A stretch of 64,000 nucleotides of DNA. It comes from Dugong dugon. Its lineage: Eukaryota > Chordata > Mammalia > Sirenia > Dugongidae. Of the stretch, positions 33,781 through 44,676 are shown piece by piece; position 1 is the stretch's first letter; each line of letters starts with the position of its first letter. The translations under genes were made by a program, and so were the position numbers. The stretch covers positions 6,556,001 to 6,620,000 of the forward strand of contig CM057474.1 of the NCBI GenBank assembly GCA_030035585.1, given 5' to 3'. Under the pieces are notes generated by a model. That model worked only from the letters and a program-made list of their open reading frames with translations, was not told the origin of the DNA and ran no database searches.

Positions 33781-34282
33781 TGTGATGGTTAACGTTATGT
33801 GTCAACTTGGCTAGGCTATGAGCCTCAGTGGTAAGGCAGACACTGGACTGGCTGCTTTCCCATAATGTAGTATAATGTAATCACTTTTCATTTTGTGATC
33901 TGATGTGAGCAGCCAATCAGTTGAAAGAGAAGTTTCTCTAAGGGTATGGCTGCCTCCAGTATATAAATGGATGTTCTGGAAAAGCTCACTCTTTCTCAAT
34001 CCTTCACTGTTCTTGGAAGCCCTGGTGGTGTAGTGGTTAAGAGCTACGGCTGCTAACCAAAAGGTTGGCAGTTCGAATCCACCAGGTGCTCCTTGGAAAC
34101 CATATGGGGAAGTTCTACTCTGTCCTAAGGGGTTGCTATGAGTTGGAATCGACTCGACAGCAAGGGTTTTTTTTTTTTTTTCCACTCTTCTTATTGACTG
34201 ACCTCTGGTTCTTGAGTTGTAAGCCTGCAGAAGTCTCCAACCTGCTGCCTGATTTGCAGCTCTTTGATTTGTCAACTCCCAC
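33781..34282 (+). mobile_element. ERV-L 5' LTR, 3' end deleted, AfroSINE inside
   Basis: Matches the 3' LTR from the TG end through the 'gagcagccaatcagttga'-like block and the single 'cctgcagaagtctccaacc' unit, then stops near 'cccacaa'. The remaining U5 part found in the 3' LTR is absent. An AfroSINE is inserted at 34015. Confidence 0.85.
34015..34182 (+). mobile_element. AfroSINE, short form, in the ERV-L 5' LTR
   Basis: Well-preserved copy: 'ggaagccctggtggtgtag' head, 'gcagttcgaatcc' B box, 'gagttggaatcgactcgac' and a T-rich tail. Duplications 'cactgttctt' (34005-34014) and 'cactcttctt' (34183-34192) differ at one base. It must postdate the provirus. Confidence 0.95.
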
Positions 34283-34429
34283 AACATCTTGAATAAAGGG
34301 GAGGCATGGTCCTCTTAAGGAAGGACCCCAGTACACTGCCAAAAATTTGTACTGTTAATCTTTCTCCCAGCCTTCCCCAAAGGGATCTATGGCCTTTTAT
34401 AAGAATGACTGTTCATACGGGAAAATAAA

Positions 34430-35690
34430 ATAATCAGACTTTTTGAAGATTACTGGACACTGGCTCTGAACTGACACTAATTCCAGGAGACCCAAAACAT
34501 CACTGTGGACCACCAGTCAGAGTAGGGGTGTATAGAGGCCAGGTTATTAATGGAGTCTTAGCTCTGTTACATCTTACAGTGTGTCCAGTGGGTCCCTGAA
34601 CCCATCCTGTAGTGATTTCCTCAGTTCCAGAAGGCATAATTGGAATAGACATAGTCAGCAACTGGCAGAACTTCTGCACTGAAGCCCTAACAAGTGGACT
34701 AATGGCTATTATGGTAGGAAAGGACAAGCGGAAGCCACTGGAACAGCTCCTATCTGGGAAATTAGTAAACCAAAAGAAATACCACATTCCTAGAGGGATT
34801 GTAGAGATTAGTGCCACCATCAAGGATGCAGTGGTGGTGATTACTACCACATCCCTATTCAACATACCTATTTGGCTTGTGCAGAAAACAGATAGATCTT
34901 AGAGAATGACAGTGGATTATCATAAAATTAACCAGGTGGTGATACCAATTTTAGCTATTGTTCCAAATGTGGTTTTATTGATTCAGCAAATTAATACATC
35001 ACATGATACTTGGTATGCAGTCATTGATCTGGCCAATGCCTTTTCCTCCATTCCTATTTCAAAGGACCACCAGAAGCAGAGGGCCTTCAGTAAGGCCAGC
35101 AATACATCTTCACTGTTTTACTTCAGAGCTATATCAACTCTCCAGCCCTGCATGATAATTTAGTCTGCAGGGAACTTGATTGCCTTTCCCTTCCACAAGA
35201 TATCGCACTGGTCCATTACACTGACATTATGCTGATTGGACCTAGTAAGAAAGAAGTATCAACAATTGCAGATTTATTGGTAAGATATTTGCATGATAGA
35301 AGGTAGGAAATTCAGGTGACTTCTACCTCAGTGAAATTTCTAGGGGTCCAGTGGTGTGTGGCATGTCAAGATATCCCTACTAAGGTGAAGGATAAGTTGT
35401 TAAATCTAGTCCCCCCAGAACTGAAAAAGAGGCACAACACCTGGTGGGTCTCTTTCGATGTTAGTGGCAACATATCCCTCATTGGGTGTGCTACTCTGGC
35501 CTATTTATCAAGTGACTTCAAAAGACACTAGTTTTGAGTGGGGCCCAGAACAAGAGAAGGCTCTGAAGCAGGTCCAGGCTGCCATGCAAACTACTCTGCC
35601 ACTTGGACCATATGAACCAGTCAATCCAATGGTGCTTGAAGTGTCAGTGGTAGATAGAGATACTGTTTGGAGTCTTTGTTAGGCCCTTAT
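34430..35690 (+). pseudogene. ERV-L protease-RT pseudogene
   Basis: Degenerate protease text near 34440-34540 (an aspartic-protease-like motif with a stop in it) is followed by short RT frames at 34612-34902, 34906-35163, 35316-35531 and 35458-35682. RT motif A reads '[14 protein letters not shown]' near 35015. The active-site block near 35215-35238 reads His-Tyr-Thr-Asp-Ile, so one of the paired aspartates is missing. Premature stops follow every 65-100 codons. Remains of a virus-derived polymerase; no function expected. Confidence 0.88.
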
Positions 35691-36049
35691 TGGTGAATCA
35701 CAGCACAGATCCTTAGGATTCTGGAGCAAAGTCCTACCATCCTCTGAAGATCTCTACTCTTCTTTTGAGAAACAGCTTTTGGCTTGTTACTGTGCTTTAG
35801 TAAATACTGAACTCTTAACCATAGGCCACAAAATTACCATGTGACCTGAGCTGCCCATGAACTGGGTATTGTCTGAACCACAGAGTCATAAATTTGGACA
35901 GGCACAGCAGCGCTCCATCATCAGATGGAAGTGGTATATACAAGATCAGGCTCAGGCAGGCCTGAAGGCTCAAGGAAGTTAAGTGAGGAAAATGGCCCAA
36001 ATGCCCATGGTCCCCACTCCTGTTACATTACCTTCCCTCTCCCAGGCTG

Positions 36050-37150
36050 TCCCTATGGCCTCATGGGGAGCTCCTCACAATGGGTTAACTGAGGAAGAGA
36101 AAAGTTCTGCCTAGTTTACAGATGGTTTTGCACAATTTGCAAGCACCACTAGGAAATGGATAGCTGAGTGCTGCAGCCCATTTCTGGGACTTCCTGAAGG
36201 ACAGTGGTGAAGGGAAATCCTCCCAGTGGTCATAATTTCAAGCAGTGCACGTGGTTTTTATTATTTTCTTGGAAGGAGGAATGGCCATATGTGAGACTGA
36301 ATACCGATTCACGGGCTGTGGCCAATGGTTTGGCTGGATGGTCAGGGAGTTGGAAGGATCATGATTGGAAAATTGGAGACAAGGAGCTATGGGGCAGAAG
36401 TATGTGCTTAGACCTCTCTGAATGGGCATGAAGATATTTGTATCTCATGTGAATGCTCACCAAAGTGCCACCTCGGCAGAGAAGGATTTTAACATTCAAG
36501 TGGATAGGATGATGCATTCTGTGGATACCAGTCGGCCTCTTTCCCCAGTACCTCTTCTCATTGCAAAATGGGCTCATGAACAAAGGGGCCATGGTGGAAA
36601 GGATGAAGATTATTCATGAACTCAGCAACATGGACTTTCACTCACCAAGGCCAGCTTGGCTACAGCCACTGCTGACAGCCCAATCTGCCAGAAGCAGAGA
36701 CTAACACTGACTTGGCGTCATTTTTTGGAAGTGATCAGCCAGTAACCTGGTGGCAGGTTGATTACATCGGAGCACTTCCATCAGGGAAAGTGCAGCATTT
36801 TGTCCTTACTGGGATAGACACTTACTTGGAATATGGATTTGCCTTTCCTGCATGCAATGCTTCTTTCAAAACTGCCATCTGTGAACTTACAGAATGTTCT
36901 ATTGAATGTCATAGTATCCCACACAGTATTGCCTCAAGGAACTCACTTCACAGCAAATGAAGTGCGGCAATGGGCCCATGCTCATGGAATTCCCTGGTTT
37001 TATCATGTTCTCCATCATCCTAAAGCAGCTAGCTTGATAGAATGATGGAATGGCCTTCTAAAGACTCAATTACAGTGCAGTCTGGAGCAGTGTTCTCCAG
37101 GAGACTGTATATGCTCTAAATCAGCATCCAATACATGTTGCTGTTTCTCC
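36050..37150 (+). pseudogene. ERV-L RNase H and integrase pseudogene
   Basis: RNase H traces include 'LNTDSRAVANGLAGW' near 36300 and 'VSHVNAHQSA' near 36445. The integrase zinc-finger region follows ('KWAHEQRGHGG'). The core starts with 'WWQVDYIGALPSG' near 36745, where the Asp after Val is the first catalytic residue, and continues 'VLTGIDTYLEYGFAFPA'. A frameshift near 36930 and further stops end it. Frames of 65-82 codons overlap in different phases. Confidence 0.88.
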
Positions 37151-37389
37151 CATAGCCAAGATTCATGGATCCAGGAATCAAGAATTCAGGGGTGGAAATG
37201 GGAGCAAAGGGAGCGACACAACTCACTATTACTCTTAGTGATCTACTCACAAAATTTTTGCCTCTGTGAGGCCCTATGCTTCGCTGGTCAAGAGGTCTTA
37301 GTTCCAAATGGGGATATGGGCCCATCGGGAGACACTACACTGATTTCATTTAACTGGAAGTTAAGGATACCATTTGGCCACTTAAGGTT

Positions 37390-38382
37390 TGTCATGGTGT
37401 CTTAGGCTGGGTTCTCTAAAGAAGCAAAACCAGTAAAGTGTATAAATATATACAGAGAGAGAGAGATTATATCAAGGAAACAGCTCACGTGATTGTAGAG
37501 GCTAGAACGTCCCAAGTCCATGGATCAGGGTAGAGGCACACAGCTGCAGAAGCCAGCAAGCCCAAGATCAGCAGGTCGGAGAGCAGGGCTCCCGCTCACA
37601 GGCTATGCAGATCAACGAATCCCAGGTTCGGCAAATAAGCTGACAGCTCAAGTCCCAAGAACGGGAGATGAGACGACAGGAAGCAGCTGCAGGATCCAGA
37701 GAGAGCAAGAAGCCAGAATGTCTGCTTATATACAGATGTGGGCCACAACCTGAAGGAGACTCCCTTTCATCTGATTGGCTACTCACAGTATATTCAGTCA
37801 TGGGAGTGATTATATTAAAACACTGAGAATCATGGCACAGTCAAGTTGACACACAATCTTAACCATCACACATGGATTAAATAATGTCCTCCCAAAAATG
37901 TGTGTATCAATTTGACTGGGCCATGTTTCCTAGTATTGTGTGATTGTCCTCCATTTTGTGATTGTAATTTTATGTTAAAGAAGATTAGGGTGGGATTGTA
38001 ATACTCTTACTAAGGTCACATCCCTGAACCAATGTCAAGGGAGTTTCTCTGGGGGGTAGCCTGCCCCACCTTTTGTCTTACAAGAGATAAAAGGAAAGAG
38101 CAGCAGGCAGAGAGTGTAGAACCTCATAACACCAAGAAAGCAGTACCGGGAGCAGAGTGTGTCCTTGGACCTGAGGTTTCTGTGCTGAGATGCTTCCAGA
38201 CCAAGGGAAGACTGATGCATCACAAGGGCCTTCCTCCCGAGCTGACAGAGGAAGCTTTCCCCTGGAGCTGATGCCCTGAATTTGAACTTCTAGCCTACTA
38301 GACTGTGAGAAAATAAATTTATTTGTGTTAAAGCCATCCACTTGTGGTATTTCTGTTATAGCAGCACTAGGTAACTAAGATA
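37390..38382 (+). mobile_element. MaLR-like solo LTR inserted in the dUTPase
   Basis: Begins 'tgtcatgg' at 37390, is interrupted at once by an ERV-L LTR, and resumes at 37876 to end 'taactaagata'. Flanking aggtt (37385-37389) and gggct (38383-38387) are a weak match for the duplicated target. It has the family blocks 'gagcagagtgtgtccttgg' and 'aagccatccacttgtggta'. Confidence 0.9.
37398..37870 (-). mobile_element. ERV-L solo LTR, minus strand, inside the MaLR-like LTR
   Basis: The plus strand runs from 'tgtcttaggctgggttctc' to 'ttaaccatcaca', the reverse complement of a TGTGATGGTTAA...CCTAAGACA LTR. The 5-bp duplication catgg stands at 37393-37397 and 37871-37875 without mismatch. Divergent from the flanking provirus LTRs, so a different ERV-L subfamily or age. 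Confidence 0.93.
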
Positions 38383-39017
38383 GGGCTCCTCATGCCTCTG
38401 GTTCAACAGGCAATAAGGAGTTTCTATATTGGCTGGTATGATTAATCCCGATTACCAAGGGGAGATTGAGCTGTTATAACATAATGGAGATAAAGAAGAG
38501 TATGCTTAGCATACAGGAGATCCCTTAGGGTATCTATTAGTACTACCATGCTCTATGATTAAAGTTAATAGAAAACTACAGCAACCCAATTCCAACATGG
38601 CTACTAATGGCCCGGACCCTTCAAGAATGAAGGTTTGAGTCCCCCCAGCAGGCAAAAAGCCATAACTAGCTGAGATACTTACTGAGGCAAAGGAAATATG
38701 AAATTGGTAGTGGAGGAAGCCAGTTCTAAATACCAGCTTCAACCCTGTGACCAGTTGCAGAAATGAGGACAGTAATTGGTATGAGTATTTCTTCCTTGTT
38801 TTGTTATATGTATGTATGCGTGTGTTTGTAGCAAATGTCTTTGTTTTCTTCCTTCCCTTATCCCATTACTTAATATAAAATATAATATGTAAAGGGGGCT
38901 AGTGAGCATGCTAGTTGTATCATGTTAGGCTCAATTAAGACTTTATAATTGTCTTTATTTGGAGATTATGTATGATTTAAGGAGATGTGTATAGGTGTCA
39001 AGTCGACAAGGGTGGAC

Positions 39018-39681
39018 TGTGATGGTTAATGTTATGTGTCAGTTTGGCTAGGCTATGATTTTCAGTGGTTTGATAGACACTGTATAATCATCTTCCATTT
39101 TGTGATTGGATGTGAGCAACTAGTCAGTTGAAAGGGAGGTTTCTCTAGGGGTGTGGCCTGCCTCCAGTGTATAAACGGATACTCTGGCAAAGTTCTCTCT
39201 CTCCATCCTGTACTCTTCCCAATGTCTGACCTCCAGTTCTTGGAACATAAACCTGCAGAAGTCTCCAGTCTGCCACCTTACCTGCAGATCTAGGATTTGC
39301 CAGCCCCTGCAACTCTGTGAGCCAGCAGGAGTCCCTAGTCTGCTGCATGACCTGCAGATTTTGGATTTGGCAGCTCCTTCAATCCTGTGAGCCAGCAGAG
39401 GTTTCCAGCCTGCCACTGGACTGATGGATTTGGGACTTGCCTGCCCCCACAATTGCATGAACTGTTTCCTTGAAGTAAATCTCTCTCTGTGTAGTTATAT
39501 CTGGAGCCTAGCAGCTTATTGGTAAAGAGCTTGTCTGCTTACCAGAAGGTTGGCAGTTCAAATCCACCAGCCACTCCCTGGAAATCCTAGGGTGAAGTCT
39601 GTTCTATCCTGTAGTCAGAACTGACTCGAAGGCAGTGAGTTTTCATTGGTTTTGCTTCTCTGGAGAACTGAGACCAAGACA
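39018..39681 (+). mobile_element. ERV-L 3' LTR with internal tandem repeat and AfroSINE
   Basis: Preceded by a purine-rich stretch ('gacaagggtgga'), the expected plus-strand primer. Contains three tandem units of about 69 bp (39259-39454), each starting near 'agtctccagtctgccacc', whereas the 5' LTR has one. An AfroSINE sits at 39508. Ends 'gaccaagaca'. Confidence 0.9.
39508..39655 (+). mobile_element. AfroSINE in the ERV-L 3' LTR
   Basis: Head 'ggagcctagcagcttattg' is degraded, B box 'gttggcagttcaaatcc' clear, end 'cagaactgactcgaaggc' and 'agttttcattggttt' tail of the TTTGG type. It splits the U5 end of the LTR. Confidence 0.88.
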
Positions 39682-41049
39682 GCCACAGAAAGAAATCTTT
39701 TGCACAGTCTTCCCCTCTAGAGTTGGCCATCTGCCTCAGGACTCAGAACAGTCAATCATCAAAAATATTAGAACAAAAAATTAAAACACATGTCCATAAT
39801 GAGTTTTACATATAAAGTTCTGCATACTTTAATTTATAGGAAATGAAGAAAAACATACCATGAAATTCCCCAACATAACAAATGACTTTATCATATCTGC
39901 AAATCTGTGGGTAAGAGTAATGGCCAAATACTTAGCTTTGGGATACACTTTCTCAGCTTAAAAGTTAATAACTGTTAAGTCTACATTAGTAAGAGAAATA
40001 AATTTCATACCATACTCAGAACCAGAAAGAATATTTTGCAAAAATAATTAATAAAGCCAGTTCTGATGTATACAATGAGACTAGAAAGTTAGATTATTCA
40101 GGATGTAAAATCATGCTTTTTTTTTTTTGCCATTGGCAACCAATTTTCAAATGTACAAATTAAGATATCTCTATGGAATTTCCTACAATATTTTCCAGAA
40201 GGAAAATTGTTCTCTATGGATATATTATGGAGCAGTTAATGAAATATTTATTAAAATGCTTAACATAGTACGCCTGGTAAAAGAAGCAAAGTTAAAAAAA
40301 AAAAGAAAAAGTTCATTTGAACATATTATAATAACATAAACAGAACCTTGAAAAGACAAGCATAAATTATTTTTTGTATGAAAAAACAGGAGAAATAAAG
40401 CCTGCTTAGAGTAATCATAGGAAGATATGCTTAAAACTAACAACATTAAAATCAGCTAGCAAGGCATATAAAACTTATAGCTGCGTTTAACGTAATATTT
40501 TTTTAATCTCCTAAAACTCTCTGTTCCTTTATTTGCTTACTTTTGGATGAATCTGTTAGAAAAAGCAATCCAAATTAAACTCTGTACTGGAGAAAATGGA
40601 GCAACTGTTTTTGATTGTTTTTATTATGGGTAAAATGGAGGCTGTGGCGAGCTTTGAAAGGACATTGCCGAGGTTGTTATTGGGAAAGACTGAACAAGAC
40701 CGTGACAAAGATGTATTTAGGCTGAGCTTTCTCCTTATTAAAAAAAAAAAAAAAAATCCCACCAAATTCCATCTTGGAAATAATGAGAATTACGTTGTGG
40801 TTGTGCAAAGCTATAATTCTTCTCTGAGAAGTCAGAGTAAACATCTGATGGCAAATTTTACAAAACAGTCATTTTTGGTCCATTTCCTTTGGTTTCCCAC
40901 ACTGTTTATATAGTGGATGTTAGGTTTGCAGTTACTGCTCCGTCTGTGACATTCAGACTTATTTACAAAGAGTAGATTTAGGAACTTACAGAATGAACAT
41001 TCAGTGTCTAAAGACTAATGCACAATAGCTAATTTTATATGTAACTACA
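39682..41049. other. No recognisable feature
   Basis: AT-rich unique-looking DNA with homopolymer runs (T near 40117, A near 40741). ORFs of 69-105 codons overlap on both strands and are not supported. Confidence 0.4.
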
Positions 41050-41541
41050 TGTCATGGATTGAATTGTGTCCCCCAAAAATATGTGTCAACTTGGATAGGC
41101 CATGATTTCCAGGATTGTGTGGTTGTCCTCCATTTTGAGAATGTAATTTTTCGTTAAAGAGGATTAGGGTGGAATTGTAACACCCTTACTAAGGTCACAT
41201 CCCTGATCCCTGGGATGTGTCCTGAACCATCTTTTATCTTACAAGCATAAAAGGAAAGGGAGGTGACCAGAGTGGGGAACTTCATATCACAAATAAAGCA
41301 GTGCCTGGAGCAGAGCACCTCCTTTGGAACTGAGGTTCCTGCACTGAGAAGCTCCCAGACCAAGGGAAGACTGATGCACCACAAGGAGCTTCCTCCAGAG
41401 GGACAGAGAGAGAAAGCCTTCCCCTGGAGCTGACTCCCTGAATTTGGACTTGCAGCCTAAACAGACTCACAATAAATTTCTCTTTGTAAAAGCCATCCAG
41501 TTGTGGTATTTCTATTAGAGCAGCACTAGGTGACCACGACA
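41050..41541 (+). mobile_element. MaLR-like solo LTR
   Basis: 'tgtcatggattgaattgtg' to 'taggtgaccacgaca'; contains 'cacaataaatttctctttg' with AATAAA. Target duplication ctaca/ctata (four of five). It belongs to the subgroup with 'gaggattagggtggaattg', shared with the LTR at 37390. A 169-codon minus-strand ORF starting right of the LTR (41282-41791) is largely antisense of the LTR and not a gene. Confidence 0.93.
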
Positions 41542-41702
41542 CTATAATAGGGTAAAATACATAAATATCTATCCCCAGGACTACCTCCCTTCTGTAATGT
41601 AGCAGAATTTGACCTTGGAGTACACTACAACAGGGTAAAATATGTAAATATCTATCCCCAGCAGTACCTCCCTTCCGTAAGGTGGCAGAATTAGACCTTG
41701 GA
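41542..41702. repeat. Tandem duplication, two units of about 82 bp
   Basis: Units 41542-41620 and 41621-41702 share 'aaatatctatccccag', 'tacctcccttc' and 'gaccttggagt', with scattered differences (roughly 85 percent identical by eye). Immediately right of a solo LTR, so the LTR may have landed next to an existing duplication. Confidence 0.85.
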
Positions 41703-41890
41703 GTGACCATATCATTTACTGCCCAAAGTAGTAAACTTTCGAGAGTGGAAGGGCTACCATAAGAGGTATGGACCAGAACCATCTCAGGCATATTGAAACA
41801 TAGTCACCTTACTCAATGAACACCTTTGGAACATCTTGCTTCTCTCTTTTTTTAATTTTGGAATTATCAATGCTCCTATTTTATATGGAA

Positions 41891-42095
41891 GGAACCCTGG
41901 TGGCTCAGTGGGTAATAACACAGCTGCTAGCTGAAAGGTCGGTGGTTTGAACCCTTCAGTCTCTCCTAGGGAGAAAGATGTGGCAGTCTGCTTCTGTGAA
42001 GATTTACAGCCTCGGAGACCCTATGGGGCAGTTCTACTTGTCCTACAGGGTTGCTATAAGTCAGAATAGACTCAAAGGCAATGAGTTTGTTTTTC
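41891..42095 (+). mobile_element. AfroSINE, long form
   Basis: 'ggaaccctggtggctcagtg' head, 'ggtcggtggtttgaaccc' B box, long-form block 'gagaaagatgtggcagtct', 'gtcagaatagactcaaagg' and a T/G-rich end. Confidence 0.92.
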
Positions 42096-43029
42096 GGGGG
42101 TTTTCTGTTTTATACTTTTTTCCCATAGTTTATCTTCACATCTAGCTGCTATCATACTATTATTTGTAGTATACCTGCAGAATCCAAAGGTAGCTATAAG
42201 TTAATAAATTTATTCTTACAGGTATTTTCATGTAAAATTCATTTGAACTCACTCTGTAATTACACTGAGTGTAGAGCACTTTGATCTTCCTCAGAGTAAT
42301 TACCATGCTAAGATCATCGCTTGTACAAAAAGGGTCACAAGACGGTTTATGGCAATAACATATAAGAGCTGAACCTTCTGTTCTTTTTCTTTCTGGAGCA
42401 CATAATGCATTTTTTTACATTAACTACTAAAATTACGGGTCATTAAAATTAAGAATTTAGAATAATTACTTGCAGCCATTTGTAAAAGGTATAAACAGCT
42501 AGATATATTTCAAGACAACTTGATATGTGAATTATGTCGTATCCTCAGCTCACGCAGAAAGTGCACATGTTTGGGACTAGAACTGTAGCCTAAACTAATG
42601 AAAAAGATATTTTTTAGATGGTAGATGTGACCATCTCTTTTCACTGAATCTCTCAAGCTTCGTTTCATTTGATCTTTTTGATAATCCTTGTCAGTCTCTT
42701 CTAGTTACAGATAATATGTGCAATGCTCTTTGGATACAAATCATCCTTAAGTGAAGGTAGTGAGCGTCACATTGTCCTCCAGGCTATTATATGGTTTCAA
42801 AGCTATGGGGGATTTAGTTTATTGGGCATCGTTTAGCATGGTAGAAAAACTAAGAGTCCTAGACTCGTTCTGTTATATTAAAAAAAAAAAAATCCTATAA
42901 ACAAGGCTCAGAGCAAATGATGACAAAATTCTGCTGTTATTTTTATGAAAACATGAGTTTTAAAATTATCTTTAATTTAATTTTTATAGGTAACAAGTCC
43001 ACTTAGCTTAAAACGTATACATATATATA
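42096..43029. other. No recognisable feature
   Basis: AT-rich unique-looking DNA with a 12-bp A run near 42880. Confidence 0.4.
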
Positions 43030-43185
43030 TAAACCTGTTGCCATCAAGTCAATTCCGACTCATAGTGACCCTATAGGACAGAGTAAAACTGCCCCATAGG
43101 GTTTCCAAGGAGCTGCTGGTGGATTCAAACTGCAGACCTTTTGGTTAGCGGTTGAGCTCTTAACCACTACACCACCAGGACTCCA
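43030..43185 (-). mobile_element. AfroSINE, short form, flanked by TA repeats
   Basis: Reversed text 'cgactcatagtgaccctat', 'agagtaaaactgcccca', 'cttttggttagcggttgag' and 'accaccaggactcc'. Alternating TA/CA sequence lies on both sides. Confidence 0.93.
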
Positions 43186-43194
43186 CACATGTAT

Positions 43195-43402
43195 GTTATA
43201 TATTATATACAATTTTAATGTATATATTAATATTATATATATATAATTTTTCATCTCTCCACTACAGGAAAACAATATCATAAGTTTCTTTTACACTTCT
43301 AGGAATTTCTTTAGACACGTATATAATATATGTAAGATTAATTTCTTCCTTTTTACATTAGAGGGAGCCTATTATAAATGTTTTACAGTATTTAGTTGTT
43401 TC
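43195..43402 (-). mobile_element. Old L1 fragment, minus strand, left piece
   Basis: Its right end ('ttacagtatttagttgttt') is continuous, across the younger L1, with 'tattggagatattttcata' at 44694, which resembles the reverse complement of an old L1 3' region. Weakly supported on its own. Confidence 0.45.
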
Positions 43403-44660
43403 TTTTTTTTTTTTTTAAATATTTTATTGTACTTCAGGTGAAGGCTTATAGAACCAACAGTTTCTCATGTAACAGTAGTACACATGCTGTTTTATGACTT
43501 TGGTTAACAACCCCACAACATTTTAACCCTCTGAATTCTCAGATTTTTTTTTTTTTTTTGGTGAAAATACACATAGCCAAAGATACACCATTTCAAAACT
43601 TTTTATGTACACATTTAAGTGACATTGACTATGCTCTTCCAATTGTGCTGCCATTCTCACCCAAGATGAAGGCTTACAGGACAAAATAGCCTCCCATTTA
43701 ACAGTTACTACAAATGTTGCCCTATAACAATGGTTAACAACCTCACAACACATCAACAGTATCCTTACTCAACTTGTGCTCCTTATCATCAGCTTCCTAC
43801 TCCCCCTCTGCCTTCTGGCCCTTGTCACTGGACTCCTGTACCTTGTTAGTCTCATTTAGTTTTTCTGGGCTGTCCACTCCCAGGCTGAACAGTGAATCTC
43901 GAAGGTAACTTCACCTCTGAGCTGAAAGGGTGTCTGGGGGCCATACTCTTGAGGTTTCTCCAGTCTCCTTTAGGCCAGTAAATCTGGTCTTTTTTTTTTT
44001 GGGGGGGGAGTTAGAATTATGCTCTACATCCTTCTCCAGCTCTGTCCAGAACCCTCTGTTGTGATCCTGGTCAGAGCAGTCAGCGGTGGTAGCCGGGCAC
44101 CATCTGGCTGTACTGGACTCAGTCTGGTGGAGGTCTTGGTAGCTGTGGTCAGTTAGTCCTTTGGACTAATCTTTTCGTTGTATCCTGTTCTCTTCATTCT
44201 CCCTTGCTCCCGAAGGGATGAGACCAGTGTAGTATCTTAGATGGCCGCTCACAGGCTTTTAAGACCCCAGACACTACTCACCAAGGTAGAATGTAGAGCA
44301 TTATCTTTATAAGTAGTGTCATGCCAATTGAGCTAGATGTTCCCTGAGACCATGGTCCCCAGAGCCCTCCATCCAACAACTCAGTCCCTCGGGGAGTTTG
44401 GATGTGTCCATGGGGCCTCCATGACCTTTCCTTGTGCAGGTTGTGTTAGTTTCCCTTGTACTGTGTACTGTCTCACCTCTCACCCAAGATACCACTTATC
44501 TATTGCCTATTTAGTATTTCCCCCCCCTTCCCCTCCCATCCCTGGTAACCAGCAAGAGTTGTTACATTTTACATGTGAGTTTTTTCATGGGTTTTTACAA
44601 TAGAGGTCTCATACAATACTTGTCCTTTTGTGATTGACTTATTTCACTCATCATAATGTC
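43403..44660 (-). mobile_element. L1 LINE 3' portion with two poly(A) tracts (probable 3' transduction)
   Basis: Read on the minus strand: L1 3' UTR body from 44660 to about 43561, a poly(A) tract at 43560-43543, then 43540-43409 of downstream sequence that is itself an L1 3' terminal piece with 'caataaaat', then a second A tract. One duplication surrounds everything: 'tagttgtttctttttt' at 43393-43408 and 44661-44676. The simplest reading is one insertion whose transcript ran past its own tail. The body holds 'cttagatggccgctcacag', shared with 23461-24153, and extends toward ORF2 ('tgattgacttatttcactc'). Confidence 0.85.
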
Positions 44661-44676
44661 TAGTTGTTTCTTTTTT

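Larger units (their letters stand above)
37250..38690 (+). pseudogene. ERV-L dUTPase pseudogene, split by nested LTRs
   Basis: Upstream text near 37300-37390 ('GDTTLISFNWKLR') and downstream text from 38383 belong to a trimeric-type dUTPase, the enzyme that hydrolyses dUTP and that ERV-L elements carry after integrase. The downstream part has a motif-3-like block ('NPDYQGEI') near 38450, with a frameshift just before it and in-frame stops after it. About 1 kb of two nested LTRs separates the halves (37390-38382). Confidence 0.85.
33781..39681 (+). mobile_element. ERV-L type provirus with decayed pol and dUTPase
   Basis: Class III endogenous retrovirus remnant. LTRs begin 'tgtgatggttaa' at 33781 and 39018, and the right one ends in CA at 39681. 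Target duplications gtcac (33776-33780) and gccac (39682-39686) agree in four of five bases. Pol segments follow the order protease, RT, RNase H, integrase, then a dUTPase after integrase, which is diagnostic for ERV-L. No gag is visible: the left LTR runs almost directly into protease-like sequence, so an internal deletion has removed the LTR end, leader and gag. No env. All frames are broken, so it is inert. Confidence 0.92.

Noticed and set aside
33811-34287. 158-codon minus-strand ORF
   Set aside because: Antisense of the ERV-L 5' LTR and the AfroSINE inside it; no domain.
34065-34292. ORF with a Phe-rich run
   Set aside because: The Phe run is the T-rich AfroSINE tail; the rest is LTR sequence.
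41282-41791. 169-codon minus-strand ORF
   Set aside because: Mostly the antisense of a MaLR-like LTR plus the adjacent tandem duplication. Similar antisense ORFs occur over the LTRs at 38078-38341 and 48262-48558.
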